Assembly (NCBI RefSeq): GCF_018613795.1
Contig: NZ_JAGGPN010000041.1
Span: 1 to 64,000, forward strand
Source: Arthrobacter sp. ISL-65
GTDB taxonomy: Bacteria > Actinomycetota > Actinomycetes > Actinomycetales > Micrococcaceae
Reading direction: 5' to 3'
Length of the DNA: 64,000 nucleotides
This document shows, in pieces, positions 51,385 through 60,235 of the stretch. The notes beneath the pieces were generated by a model, which did no database searches, was not told the DNA's origin, and worked only from the letters and a program-made list of their open reading frames with translations. Every line of letters starts with the position of its first letter. The stretch's first letter is position 1. Position numbers and translations under genes: made by a program.

Positions 51385-53529
51385 ATGACAATGCCGACTC
51401 GCCCAGTGACTCAAGGCCATGATCGTAATGCCCATCCCGCCCGTGGGCTTTCTGCCAATGCATGCCTGACAGAAGTCCAACTGCCTGGAGGACGCCCCTT
51501 CGCTCTAATCACGCTGACAGGTGGAGAGGGAAGCAAGCCCGCCACCTTCAGCCCGAAATCGCTGCAGGCCCTCAAGGTGCTGCTTGAGGAAGTCGCTGAG
51601 CGTGTGGCCGCCGGAGAATTCGCTGGCGTTGGCATCACCGGCGATGACCGCTTTTTTGTGGCCGGCGCAGACCTTACCGCCCTGAAGGGCGTGAAGGACC
51701 TGGAATCGGCCCGGGAGATAGCGCGGCTGGGTCATCAAGTGTTTGGCGCACTCGCAGCCATGGACGTTCCAACCTTCGCTTTCATCAATGGGGCTGCCAT
51801 CGGCGGCGGCCTGGAAATCGCTCTAGCAGCGGGTTACCGTACAATCTCGGGGGGCGTGAACGGGATTTCGCTCCCCGAGGCCTACCTTGGCCTAGTGCCG
51901 GGGTGGGGCGGCGTGTACCGACTTCCTCGGCTCATCGGGCCGGCTAATGCGGTTAAGGTGATGATCGAGAACCCCTTGGCTAACAACAAGGTTCTTGACG
52001 GCAGGTCAGCGTATGACCTTGGTGTTGCCGACGCATTATTCGACCCTGCCGATTTCCTGAGCCAGTCCCTGGCCTGGGCGGACGGCATCATTACCGATGG
52101 TGGACGCAGGGAAGAACTTGACGTACGGCGGGCCTCGATAGCTGGCTGCACCAAGGAAGAGTGGGACGCCGCCGTGGCCGCAGGCCGGGCCATTGTTGAG
52201 GCAAAGACCTCGAATGCTGCCCCTGCCCCTGCTCGTCTTCTGGACCTGCTCGAATTGGGCCCGAGCCTGGACCAAGCCCAGTCCGCGGAGCTGGAAGTCG
52301 ACGCACTTGGCGAGCTGATCCTGACACCGCAGTTCAAGAATTCCGTGTATGTATTCCTCGAGCTTTTACAGCGTCGAGCCAGGAATCCGTTCGGCGCCCC
52401 TGATCCGGCGCTGGCGCGGCCCATCAACAAGGTTGGAGTTGTCGGCGCGGGCCTGATGGCCGGCCAGTTGGCCCTACTATTTGCACGGCAGCTAAAGGTA
52501 CCCGTCGTGATGACGGACATCGACCAGGACCGCGTGGATAAGGGTGTAGGTCACGTCCACGCCCAGGTGGACAAGCTGCTTACCCAGAAACGCATCTCCC
52601 TGGTCGACGCCAATCGGCTCAAGACCCTCATTAGCGGCTCTGTGTCCAAGGCCGCCTTTACCGACGCTGACTTCGTGATCGAGGCGGTCTTCGAAGAACT
52701 CTCCGTCAAGAAGCAGGTCCTCGCAGAAGTCGAGTCCGTCGTTTCCGAAAAGTGCATTCTCGCCACCAACACGTCCTCGCTGCGGGTGACGGACATGGCC
52801 GCAGACCTGCTCTACCCGGAACGCGTCATCGGATTTCACTTCTTTAACCCGATTGCCTCTATGCCCTTGCTGGAGATCGTGCGGGCCTCCAAGACCAGCG
52901 ACGAAGTCCTCGCCACAGCGTTCGTCCTCGGCAGGGCATTGAAGAAGACTGCGGTCCTCGTCCTTGATGCCCCCGCCTTTGTCGTCAACCGCGTGCTGCT
53001 GCGACTGATGGCGGAGATCTTGAAGGCCTTTGACGAGGGCACCCCTGCTGAGATCGCAGACAAAGCACTCAAACCCATGGGCCTGCCAATGACCCCATTC
53101 ACACTTTTGGCCATGATCGGCCTGCCAGTTGCACAGCATGTTATCGAATCGCTCCATAACGCCTTCGGCAACCGGTTCCCCGTCTCGGCGAATATCCAGA
53201 GACTCATCGACCACGGCATCACCTCGCTCTGGGCCACCGAACACGACGCCAGCAGCCCGCGCATCCCACCATCCACCCTAGGCCGACTGGAATTCGGTCA
53301 CTGCCCGGCCACCTCGGAACAACTGCTTGAGCGCGTCCAGGACGCCCTGGCACAAGAGATTGGTCTTCTTCTTGAAGAAGGCGTGGTGGCCTCCGCGCAG
53401 GATGTGGACCTGTGCATGCTAGCCGGCGCTGGCTGGCCTCTGCACCTGGGCGGCATCACCCCTTACCTGGACCGGACGGGCGCCTCCGAGAGGGTCAACG
53501 GCAAACCCTTCCACATGGACAGTCGCTAA
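51385..53529 (+). CDS. Fatty-acid oxidation multifunctional enzyme (enoyl-CoA hydratase / 3-hydroxyacyl-CoA dehydrogenase)
   Basis: A 714-residue FadB/FadJ-type fusion for two steps of beta-oxidation. The N-terminal crotonase domain (about 25-260) has VAGADLTALKG, then INGAAIGGGLEIALAAGYR and the active-site LPEAYLGLVPGWGG. The 3-hydroxyacyl-CoA dehydrogenase follows (about 350-700), with the NAD motif VGVVGAGLMAGQLALLFA and the catalytic stretch VIGFHFFNPIASMPLLEIV. The architecture is complete. No thiolase is adjacent. Its position next to panD-panB may reflect CoA demand, which is inference. Confidence 0.93.
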   Translation: MTMPTRPVTQGHDRNAHPARGLSANACLTEVQLPGGRPFALITLTGGEGSKPATFSPKSLQALKVLLEEVAERVAAGEFAGVGITGDDRFFVAGADLTALKGVKDLESAREIARLGHQVFGALAAMDVPTFAFINGAAIGGGLEIALAAGYRTISGGVNGISLPEAYLGLVPGWGGVYRLPRLIGPANAVKVMIENPLANNKVLDGRSAYDLGVADALFDPADFLSQSLAWADGIITDGGRREELDVRRASIAGCTKEEWDAAVAAGRAIVEAKTSNAAPAPARLLDLLELGPSLDQAQSAELEVDALGELILTPQFKNSVYVFLELLQRRARNPFGAPDPALARPINKVGVVGAGLMAGQLALLFARQLKVPVVMTDIDQDRVDKGVGHVHAQVDKLLTQKRISLVDANRLKTLISGSVSKAAFTDADFVIEAVFEELSVKKQVLAEVESVVSEKCILATNTSSLRVTDMAADLLYPERVIGFHFFNPIASMPLLEIVRASKTSDEVLATAFVLGRALKKTAVLVLDAPAFVVNRVLLRLMAEILKAFDEGTPAEIADKALKPMGLPMTPFTLLAMIGLPVAQHVIESLHNAFGNRFPVSANIQRLIDHGITSLWATEHDASSPRIPPSTLGRLEFGHCPATSEQLLERVQDALAQEIGLLLEEGVVASAQDVDLCMLAGAGWPLHLGGITPYLDRTGASERVNGKPFHMDSR

Positions 53530-54057
53530 GCCGTAGCGCAGAGCAACTCCGGAAGTCTCATGAATGATCGGCAGCGGCTTATACGACACCGCGGGGATTA
53601 CAGAGTCGATGGCGCGTGCCGAATGAACCGCTGATTGGCGAGAGGACTTGGGCTAATCGATTGCGGGTCGGCTGTCGCACATGGGCTCTGGTCCTTCCTG
53701 TCCCACGTCGTCCCTGGCAGGAGCTTACAAAACTCTTGCGGCCGAGACGGGGTTGGCTCCGATGCTGCGTGGGCGATAACCGCGTCGGCTGCGGGCGCAC
53801 TCCCGCCCCGGGTCTCGCAGAACCAGCGCGTCGAAGTGAAATCCGGGTTGCGACTATCCGTTCGCAGGCGAGAGGTGCTCGAATTTGCTGGCGGCGGACG
53901 GCGCCGACCTCAAGACTTTTTCACACCATTTGTCAGCTTTGCCCGCCAGCATCGAAGTCATCGACCTGCTAGATTCAATCTTTGATTGATAATCAATTAA
54001 CAACTTTGTGATTGCTGAACAGTAGTTGTTGCGCTGGGTTGTTCCAAGGAGTAAGAC
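53530..54057 (+). promoter_or_regulatory. Upstream region of the first tetR gene
   Basis: About 530 bases with no gene. Two palindromes lie near the end: TTGATT-gat-AATCAA at 53982-53996, and TTGCTG-AA-CAGTAG at 54012-54025. The second belongs to the shared motif seen also at 55941 and 58335. AAGGAG before the ATG at 54058 is a good ribosome binding site. Confidence 0.5.
54012..54025. promoter_or_regulatory. Putative TetR operator, site 1
   Basis: TTGCTGAACAGTAG, an imperfect palindrome (TTRCTG, two bases, CAGTAA consensus), 32 bases before the first tetR start. Confidence 0.5.
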
Positions 54058-54843
54058 ATGGGTAAAGAGCAGGCTGTGCAAGAAGCGGCGGGGTGGCTTT
54101 CACGCAGTGCGGCCGGTCAAGACAAGAGTGAGTTGCAGAGACCGGCCGACCGGGGGCGTGAGGGTGCAGCAGCTGGGGGGGTGCAGTCCGCGGCGCCGAG
54201 GCGTCGCACGCAGCAGGAGCGGCGCGAGGAAGCCGAGACCCGGCTCCTTGCCGCCGCGCTCACCCTGCTTTCGCGCAAGGGTTGGGTGGGAATGACCCTG
54301 GCGGAAGTCGGCCAGGCAGCTGGTTACAGCCGGGGGCAGGCTGCTCACCATTTCGGTAGCAAGGGTGCGCTGTTGCGGGCCCTGACTCTGCACATCAATC
54401 GGTCGTTCGCCCAGGAGATGCAAGCCGCACCTACGCCCCCCGCTGGCCTCCAGGCGGTACTCGGCTATGTCCGCGTCTACCTGGGCCGCAGTGATCCGAA
54501 GTGGACAAACACCCGTACACTCCTCTTGCTGCTGGCGGAGTCCTTACTGGAGAACTCAGAGACAGCCGGAGTCGTCGCCGAATATAACCGTGAGATGTTT
54601 GCTTGGCTGGAGGACAACCTACGGGTGGGCATTGCCCGGGGCGAGGTGCGCGGCGATATCGATCCCGCGCTTGGAGCCGAGTTCGTCGTTGGTGCCATGC
54701 GGGGGCTGGCATTGCAGCGCCTCCTGCAAGGCCAGGTGGCAGACATACGTGGAATCAGGGATCAGGTAGTGCAACTAGTCGAGCATACGTTCGCAGCACC
54801 CACCGATCGTGAACAGGAGGAAGGAGCAAATGATGGACGATGA
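54058..54843 (+). CDS. TetR/AcrR-family regulator, copy 1
   Basis: A 261-residue TetR protein with an unusually long N-terminus (about 60 residues, beginning EQAVQEAAGWLS) before the HTH region ETRLLAAALTLLSRKGWVGM, then TLAEVGQAAGYSRGQAAHHF and GSKGALLRALTLHI. The C-terminal half is a TetR dimerisation/ligand domain. It is a near-copy of the protein at 58387-59175: bases 54191-54540 and 58523-58872 are almost identical, while the rest has diverged. The following acyl-CoA dehydrogenase is destroyed, so this copy may now only cross-regulate the other cluster. Confidence 0.88.
   Translation: MGKEQAVQEAAGWLSRSAAGQDKSELQRPADRGREGAAAGGVQSAAPRRRTQQERREEAETRLLAAALTLLSRKGWVGMTLAEVGQAAGYSRGQAAHHFGSKGALLRALTLHINRSFAQEMQAAPTPPAGLQAVLGYVRVYLGRSDPKWTNTRTLLLLLAESLLENSETAGVVAEYNREMFAWLEDNLRVGIARGEVRGDIDPALGAEFVVGAMRGLALQRLLQGQVADIRGIRDQVVQLVEHTFAAPTDREQEEGANDGR
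54191..54540 (+). repeat. 350-base direct repeat, copy A (tetR HTH region)
   Basis: Nearly identical to 58523-58872 at a constant offset of 4332 bases, with only a handful of substitutions. It covers the HTH and early ligand domain of both tetR genes. It is long enough for homologous recombination or gene conversion between the copies. Confidence 0.85.
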
Positions 54844-55021
54844 CATTCGAGAGATGCTCCTCGAAACGTCGGGGAGATCTTTGCTGATGAACCCTCTGAC
54901 TCTCAGGTGCCGGGGAGTAAGGGCGGCGTCAGCGTGATCTGCGCAGTCGCACGTGAAGTCCTGGGGATCGTAGGCGAGCACGCCGCTCCCGCGGAGTTGG
55001 CCGAAGCAATTATTGGCCAGG
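54833..55021 (+). pseudogene. N-terminal remnant of an acyl-CoA dehydrogenase
   Basis: Starts with ATG overlapping the tetR stop exactly as the intact gene at 59165 does, and follows that gene at DNA level: GGACGATGACATTCGAGAG matches GGACGATGACACTCGAGAG, and the stretch coding SKGGVxV is kept. Deletions and shifts remove parts, and homology stops near 55021. It shows that the tetR-acd pair was duplicated and one acd copy then lost. Confidence 0.75.
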
Positions 55022-55284
55022 TTCGTAACTCCTACAGGCCCTGAAGACCCAAGGCCACTCGCAGATTTCCGCGGTCCAATGCTACGACACGACGCCCTCC
55101 GGCTCGGCTTTGGTTGGTCGCGGCTTTGTCGCTGCGCCCGCGTCCGCGCGAACAACTCGTCGCCTCTAAAAGTCATGGCTTATTTCAACTTATTCGGAGA
55201 TCACCAGAGGTTTCTGTCCGGGGTTCGTAGTCACCAGGGTGCTCAGCGCCAGTCCGATCGCCCGATCCTTTGGGTCTTCGGGGA
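55022..55284. other. Unassigned sequence between two remnants
   Basis: About 260 bases joining the dehydrogenase remnant to the IS remnant. No frame is recognised. Confidence 0.35.
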
Positions 55285-55795
55285 CTGGCCTTCGTGGCAG
55301 ACCAGATCGATGTCCACGAAACCGGTGCCGCGTCGTTCCCGTCGGCCCACGTCCGGATAGGGATCTGGGCCTTCAGCAACGACCCGGGCTTGGTGCGGGA
55401 GCGTCCGGGCAGTCGCATCTTCTCCCGTTCACGGGCCAGTCTGTGGTCGATCGTGGCGGTACCCATGCGCACCAACAGATCCGCCTGAGCATCGGTGATC
55501 ACCCAAGGCCCGCTCTGCCCGCAGCATCGCTACGAGGTAGTCGGTCGCGGCGGCCAGAAGCTTCCCGGCCGGACCCCTGAGCGCCGAACAGCACTACGCG
55601 AGGGACGGTTGGAGATCCGCCCGACAGACAGGCTTCCGTCCCGGCCGCGCCGTCCGTGGTCGGGGCGGCTTGAGAGCATGGCGCAGGGCGCACCGGGGCA
55701 TAATCCCGGCGTCAGCCGGTCAGGTCGACTAGCTCGGTGAGGATCTGATCCTTCGCCGTCCGGTCCGCCGCGTGGTAGCGCAACGCCAGATGCTT
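55285..55795 (-). pseudogene. Remnant of the same DDE transposase family as at 1-1164
   Basis: Minus-strand pieces in several frames align with the transposase at the left end of the window. The pieces are ILTELVDLTG (compare DEVVELTG), ITDAQADLLVRMGTATIDHR (compare ITDAQAELLRRMSAATIDRR), then PGRSRTKPGSLLKAQIPIRT, and in another frame GFVDIDLV with CHEG. The catalytic core after the first Asp is missing and at least three frame changes are present. It is an old, inactive insertion that interrupts the duplicated acyl-CoA dehydrogenase region. Confidence 0.75.
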
Positions 55796-56190
55796 CTCAC
55801 TGCCTTGCACTCACCCACGCTCAGCCCCATCCACAACAATCACGCAGCAACAAGCTCCGGACAACCCTGCCCAGCCGGAGGTTTTCCGATGAGACAAGCT
55901 ACAGTCGAGCGGAGCCTCTTACGATCCATCAGCTACTTGATGACTGACCAGTAAGTGATAGGGTGGCCGTGCGTAGTGCGATGCCTTGGCGGGACGCGGC
56001 CGCAGGGGTAATCCCCATCCTCGGAGCGTGAGATGCATCGGACAGTTTCTCTGCCGGACTGTGGGCGGCGCGACGGCACATGCACCAGCCCCTCCGACCC
56101 GGGGGCGCGGACGGGAGTCAATGTAGATCGCGCACGAGATTATGAGATGGAGCCTCCGAGCGTATGGAGGCTTGAGGAAGGGACTGGGTC
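55796..56190 (+). promoter_or_regulatory. Upstream region of the aldo/keto reductase remnant
   Basis: About 395 bases. It contains the operator-like site at 55941-55954 and a short hairpin, GCCTCC at 56152-56157 with GGAGGC at 56166-56171. No gene is supported. Confidence 0.4.
55941..55954. promoter_or_regulatory. Putative TetR operator, site 2
   Basis: TGACTGACCAGTAA, followed by GTGATA, is shared with site 3 at 58335 (CTGACCAGTAAGTGA in both). It lies about 240 bases upstream of the aldo/keto reductase remnant. Confidence 0.5.
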
Positions 56191-57114
56191 GATGATTCGT
56201 TTCGAAGAACGCCTGCTTACAAGTTCGGGACAGCGCACCGCGGTGCTGGGTTTTGGCGCGATGGAGTGGCGGGGGCCTCGCACCGCGTGCCCCGTTTCCT
56301 CGATGCGGGAGTTGCTGAATTACTGCTCAATACCGTGCTGGACGAAGGCATTCGGTTCATCGATACTTCCATCGACTATGGCGGGAGTGAGGGGCTCATT
56401 GGGCGCTACATAAGTCATCGTCGATCGGAGTACCTGCTCGCGTCCAAGGTGGGCTGCCCGCTTGACCACCAACCTGGTGGCCCGTCCAAACGGACCCCTT
56501 GACCATGACTATTCGCCCGCAAACATCCGGGCAGGAATCGCCCAAAGCCTCCGGCGTCTGCGCACCGATTATCTGGACCTGGCACAGGTCCACATTGGGC
56601 CTTCCGTGGCGGTTCTGCAACGCGATGACGTGCTGGGGACGTTGGAACGTGCACGGGAGGAGGGCAAGGTGCGGGCGATTGGCATATCCTCGACTCTTCC
56701 GGACCTCCTTGATCACATCAACCTCGGCGTATTCGCGACGTTTCAAGTGCCTATTCGGCACTCGACCGTGCTCTCGAAGATTGCCTTCCGTTGATCAACG
56801 CGACCGGTGCCGGTGTCATGGTGCGTGGACCACGGGCTAAAGGGATGGTCGACAGCCGGCACGCGTCGTGGGCGGATCTTAGCCTGGACGATCTGTTCGA
56901 TGGGGATAACTTGCAGGGATTCCTCCTTCGCTTCGTCATGACCCGCGCCGAGGTGTCCACCGTGATCGTCGGAACAGCCTCACCCGCCCACGTACGGGAA
57001 AATGCCAAGACAGCAGCTCGAGGAGGCTTTGCGGGGGATGTTTACGCCGAGGCGCAGCGGCGCTTGGACCTTGCCGGATTCCGCAGTTCGGATCCGCGTA
57101 AACAAGCCTTTTGA
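56191..57114 (+). pseudogene. Aldo/keto reductase with multiple frameshifts
   Basis: Four overlapping pieces give one aldo/keto reductase: LTSSGQRTAVLGFGAMEWRG, then LNTVLDEGIRFIDTSIDYGG with SEGLIGRYI (catalytic Asp and Tyr), SLRRLRTDYLDLAQVHIG, and finally FVMTRAEVSTVIVGTASPAH. Frames change near 56280, near 56470 and near 56770, where YSALDRALEDCLPLINATGA can be read across two frames. The fold is otherwise complete, so inactivation is recent. It precedes the 2-hydroxyacid dehydrogenase on the same strand and probably belonged to the same operon. Confidence 0.8.
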
Positions 57115-57244
57115 TTACGCCTACCGCATGGATTTGGCTTTACACCCGCAAAGGGCTGAATGGTGAACGAGCCGAATAAGTGCACCGCCCGTGAGGCTCG
57201 GTCGCTGTCGCGAATCCAGCCCTCAGCACAACAGAAAGCATGTG

Positions 57245-58297
57245 ATGAAAAGCTCCACATTTCTCGTGACGACGCCCATCCCTGAGCCAGGCATGAGCAT
57301 CCTGGCAGAGGCCGGCAAAGTTGTATCGCCCGCTGTATGTCCGACGCCTGACCTGCTCCGGGAACACTGCTCCTCCGGGGCATTCGACATCTTGGTGTCC
57401 CAGTTGAGCGACAGGCTGGACGCGCCGTTGCTGAAATCTGCGAAAATAAGGGGAATCTCGAATTATGCAGTGGGCGTAAACAATATCGACATCGCGGCCG
57501 CGACCATGCGCAGCATCATGGTCGCCAACACACCCGGAATTCTTACCGATGCGACCGCGGACATCACTATGCTCCTTATCCTCGGAGCCGCGCGCCGAGT
57601 GGTCGAGTCCGACCAGTTTCTCAGAGCGGGCAAATTTACCGGATGGCAGCCGGATCTTTTGCTCGGCCGCGACGTCTCAGGGGCGACACTGGGTCTAGCT
57701 GGCTTCGGACGTATCGCTCGGGCCGTTGCACGACGGGCCCTCGGCTTCGATATGCGGGTGATTTTCTGCCCGCGACCTCCCGGTGACCGCCCGGTTTCAG
57801 AGGAAGAACTTGGCGAGCTCTCCGGGCGCGTGCAACAGGTCACTTGGCAGGAACTTGTCAGATCCAGCGACTACCTGTCTTTGCACGTACCGCTGACGAC
57901 AGATACCCAGCATCTCGTTGATGCGAAGGTGCTCGAAAGCATGAAAGACACGGCGGTCCTGATCAACACGGCACGGGGACCTATCGTAGATGAATCGGCG
58001 TTGGTCCACGCCCTACAAATGGGGCAGATCGCCTCCGCCGGCATCGACGTGTACGAAAATGAGCCCCGTCTGGAACCCGGACTCGCTGAACTGGCCAATA
58101 CCGTGCTGCTGCCCCATCTTGGCAGCGCAACATCTCCAGTCCGCTCCGAAATGGCCCGGGTCTGCGCGGAAAATGCCGTCGCGATGGCCAGAGGACAGGT
58201 CCCGCCCCACCCCGTGAATCCGGAGGCATGGTCGGCAGGATCCTGTTGCCCAAACAGCTTCCGCGGCTACACCGCCCCGCAGCCGCCGCCGCTCTAA
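57245..58297 (+). CDS. NAD-dependent 2-hydroxyacid dehydrogenase
   Basis: A 350-residue D-isomer-specific 2-hydroxyacid dehydrogenase (phosphoglycerate/glyoxylate reductase group). The Rossmann motif is GATLGLAGFGRIARAVARRA. The catalytic residues are present: Arg in INTARGPIVDE, Glu in GIDVYENEPRLEP and His in LLPHLGSAT. The start at 57245 removes an 18-codon upstream extension. About 20 residues after the normal end (from SAGSCCPNS) are probably read-through into non-homologous sequence. It reduces a 2-keto acid or oxidises a 2-hydroxy acid; substrate unknown. Confidence 0.88.
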   Translation: MKSSTFLVTTPIPEPGMSILAEAGKVVSPAVCPTPDLLREHCSSGAFDILVSQLSDRLDAPLLKSAKIRGISNYAVGVNNIDIAAATMRSIMVANTPGILTDATADITMLLILGAARRVVESDQFLRAGKFTGWQPDLLLGRDVSGATLGLAGFGRIARAVARRALGFDMRVIFCPRPPGDRPVSEEELGELSGRVQQVTWQELVRSSDYLSLHVPLTTDTQHLVDAKVLESMKDTAVLINTARGPIVDESALVHALQMGQIASAGIDVYENEPRLEPGLAELANTVLLPHLGSATSPVRSEMARVCAENAVAMARGQVPPHPVNPEAWSAGSCCPNSFRGYTAPQPPPL

Positions 58298-58334
58298 GTT
58301 CAGACTGAGCATCCTGAAACACGAATATTGTTGA

Positions 58335-58348
58335 TTGCTGACCAGTAA
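58335..58348. promoter_or_regulatory. Putative TetR operator, site 3
   Basis: TTGCTGACCAGTAA, an imperfect palindrome 38 bases before the second tetR start; with sites 1 and 2 it defines TTRCTGACCAGTAA. AAAGGAGGCGG just before the ATG is a very strong ribosome binding site. Confidence 0.55.
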
Positions 58349-58386
58349 GTGAGATACACTGAACAGGTCTTCAAAGGAGGCGGACG

Positions 58387-59175
58387 ATGAGCGCAGAGCA
58401 GGCTGTGCAAGAAGCGGCGGGATGGCTTTCACACAATGATGTTGTCCATGACAAGACCGAGTTGCAGCTACCAGCCGCCGCCCGGGGGAGTAACCGTCCA
58501 GAAGGCAGGGAAGAGCAGACGTCGGCGCCGAGGCGTCGCACGCAGCAGGAGCGGCGCGAGGAAGCCGAGACCCGGCTCCTTGCCGCCGCGCTCACCCTGC
58601 TTTCGCGCAAGGGTTGGGTGGGAATGACCCTGGCGGAAGTCGGCCAGACGGCTGGTTACAGCCGGGGGCAGGCTGCTCACCATTTCGGTAGCAAGGGTGC
58701 GCTGTTGCGCGCTCTGACTCTGCACATCAATCGGTCGTTCGCCCAGGAGATGCAAGCCGCACCTACGCCCCCCGCTGGCCTCCAGGCGGTACTCGGCTAT
58801 GTCCGGGTCTACCTGGGCCGCAGTGATCCGAAGTGGACAAACACCCGTACACTCCTCTTGCTGCTGGCGGAGTCACGGCTCGAGAACTCGGAGACGGCCG
58901 AAGTTGTAGCCGTATATAACAGTGAGATGTTCGCTTGGCTGGAGGACAACCTGCGGGTGGGCATTGCCCGGGGGGAGGTGCGCGGCGATATCGATCCAGC
59001 CGTCGGGGCGGAGTTCGTCGTGGGCGCCCTTCGTGGCCTTGCATCCCAGCATCTCATACAAGGATCGGCGGCAGACATACGTGGAATCAGGGATCAGGTA
59101 GTGCAACTAGTCGAACACACGTTTGCAGCACCCACCGACCCCGATCTGAAAGAAGGAGCAAACGATGGACGATGA
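58387..59175 (+). CDS. TetR/AcrR-family regulator, copy 2
   Basis: A 262-residue paralogue of the protein at 54058, with the same long N-terminus and HTH (TLAEVGQTAGYSRGQAAHHF, then GSKGALLRAL). Residues diverge at the N-terminal linker and in the C-terminal half. The stop overlaps the acyl-CoA dehydrogenase start by 11 bases, so regulator and enzymes are co-transcribed. A CoA ester or free acid of the pathway is the expected ligand. Confidence 0.9.
   Translation: MSAEQAVQEAAGWLSHNDVVHDKTELQLPAAARGSNRPEGREEQTSAPRRRTQQERREEAETRLLAAALTLLSRKGWVGMTLAEVGQTAGYSRGQAAHHFGSKGALLRALTLHINRSFAQEMQAAPTPPAGLQAVLGYVRVYLGRSDPKWTNTRTLLLLLAESRLENSETAEVVAVYNSEMFAWLEDNLRVGIARGEVRGDIDPAVGAEFVVGALRGLASQHLIQGSAADIRGIRDQVVQLVEHTFAAPTDPDLKEGANDGR
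58523..58872 (+). repeat. 350-base direct repeat, copy B (tetR HTH region)
   Basis: The partner of 54191-54540; see that entry. Flanking gene order (tetR followed by overlapping acyl-CoA dehydrogenase) is also shared. Confidence 0.85.
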
Positions 59176-60235
59176 CACTCGAGAGATGCTCCACGAAACG
59201 GCGGCGAGCATTTTCGCCGATGGACCCCCTGACTTATGGGAGGTTCTGCAAAGCGTCGGTATTGATAAGGCTTTGGTGCCCGAGAGTAAGGGCGGCGTCG
59301 GCGTGAGCTGGGCAATTGCCTGCGAACTTTTGGGGATCGCCGGCAATCACGCCGCTGCCGTGCCGATGGCCGAAGCCATGATTGGGCATTGGCTCCTGGA
59401 CTTTGCGGGCATTGAAGACGCAGAGTTGCCGACAATCGCCTTTTCGCCGCCCTTGGAACCGGTTCGGCTCAGCCGATCTGGTGACGAGTGGCACGTCGAC
59501 GGCGCTCTCGTACGCGTGCCTTGGGGCGGCGCGTGCACGCACGTCGCGTTCATCAGTGAGGGCCCGGCGGCCCAGCTGATCGTTGTTGCCCGCGATGCAT
59601 CCGGCGTCTCGATTACACCCGGTCAAAACCTCGCAGGGGAGCCGCGTGATGACATGACGCTAGAGGGCGTCGTCCCGGTTGCCGTGGTGCCTGCGCCGTT
59701 TGAGTCCAATTCCCTGTTGGCGATCGCTGCAGTCATGCGCAGTGCTCTGATGTCGGGTGCCATCGAACGTGCCTTGGCCTTAACCGTGGATTACGCCAAT
59801 ATGCGCGTCCAATTCGGCCGGCCGATTGGCAAGTTTCAGGCGGTCCAGCAGAACATTGCCGTACTTGCGACGCAGGCAGCAGCCGCGCGCGCAGCGACCG
59901 AAGCCGGCGGTGAGGCGATTGACGGCTGGCTGGCTGGTGAGAATGGGTCCCTCACGCACAACGTTGCCGCGGTAAGTGCGAAGATCCGCACCGGTGAAGC
60001 GGCCGGACAAGTCTCCGCGATCGCGCACCAGGTATTTGGTGCAATCGGCTTCACTGAGGAACACGAATTACATCGCTTCACGAAGCGGCTCTGGTCCTGG
60101 CGCGACGAATACGGCAACGAAGCGTTTTGGGCTGACGTCCTCGGGGAGCACATCCTGGGCAATGAATCTGAGAAAACCCTGTGGCGCACGCTGGCGCCGA
60201 CGGGCAGTAGCCTCGAAGTAGGAGCGACGCGATGA
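59165..60235 (+). CDS. Acyl-CoA dehydrogenase-family protein (small subunit type)
   Basis: A 356-residue acyl-CoA dehydrogenase-like protein. The C-terminal helical domain has the conserved LTVDYANMRVQFGRPIGKFQ and AVQQNIAVLA, with QVFGAIGFTEEHELHRFTKR for the FAD-contact end. The N-terminal and middle domains are shorter and divergent, as in FadE-type partners that form mixed tetramers with a second subunit. It overlaps both tetR and the next dehydrogenase by a few bases. The pair probably makes an alpha2-beta2 enzyme introducing a double bond into a bulky or cyclic acyl-CoA. Confidence 0.87.
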   Translation: MDDDTREMLHETAASIFADGPPDLWEVLQSVGIDKALVPESKGGVGVSWAIACELLGIAGNHAAAVPMAEAMIGHWLLDFAGIEDAELPTIAFSPPLEPVRLSRSGDEWHVDGALVRVPWGGACTHVAFISEGPAAQLIVVARDASGVSITPGQNLAGEPRDDMTLEGVVPVAVVPAPFESNSLLAIAAVMRSALMSGAIERALALTVDYANMRVQFGRPIGKFQAVQQNIAVLATQAAAARAATEAGGEAIDGWLAGENGSLTHNVAAVSAKIRTGEAAGQVSAIAHQVFGAIGFTEEHELHRFTKRLWSWRDEYGNEAFWADVLGEHILGNESEKTLWRTLAPTGSSLEVGATR

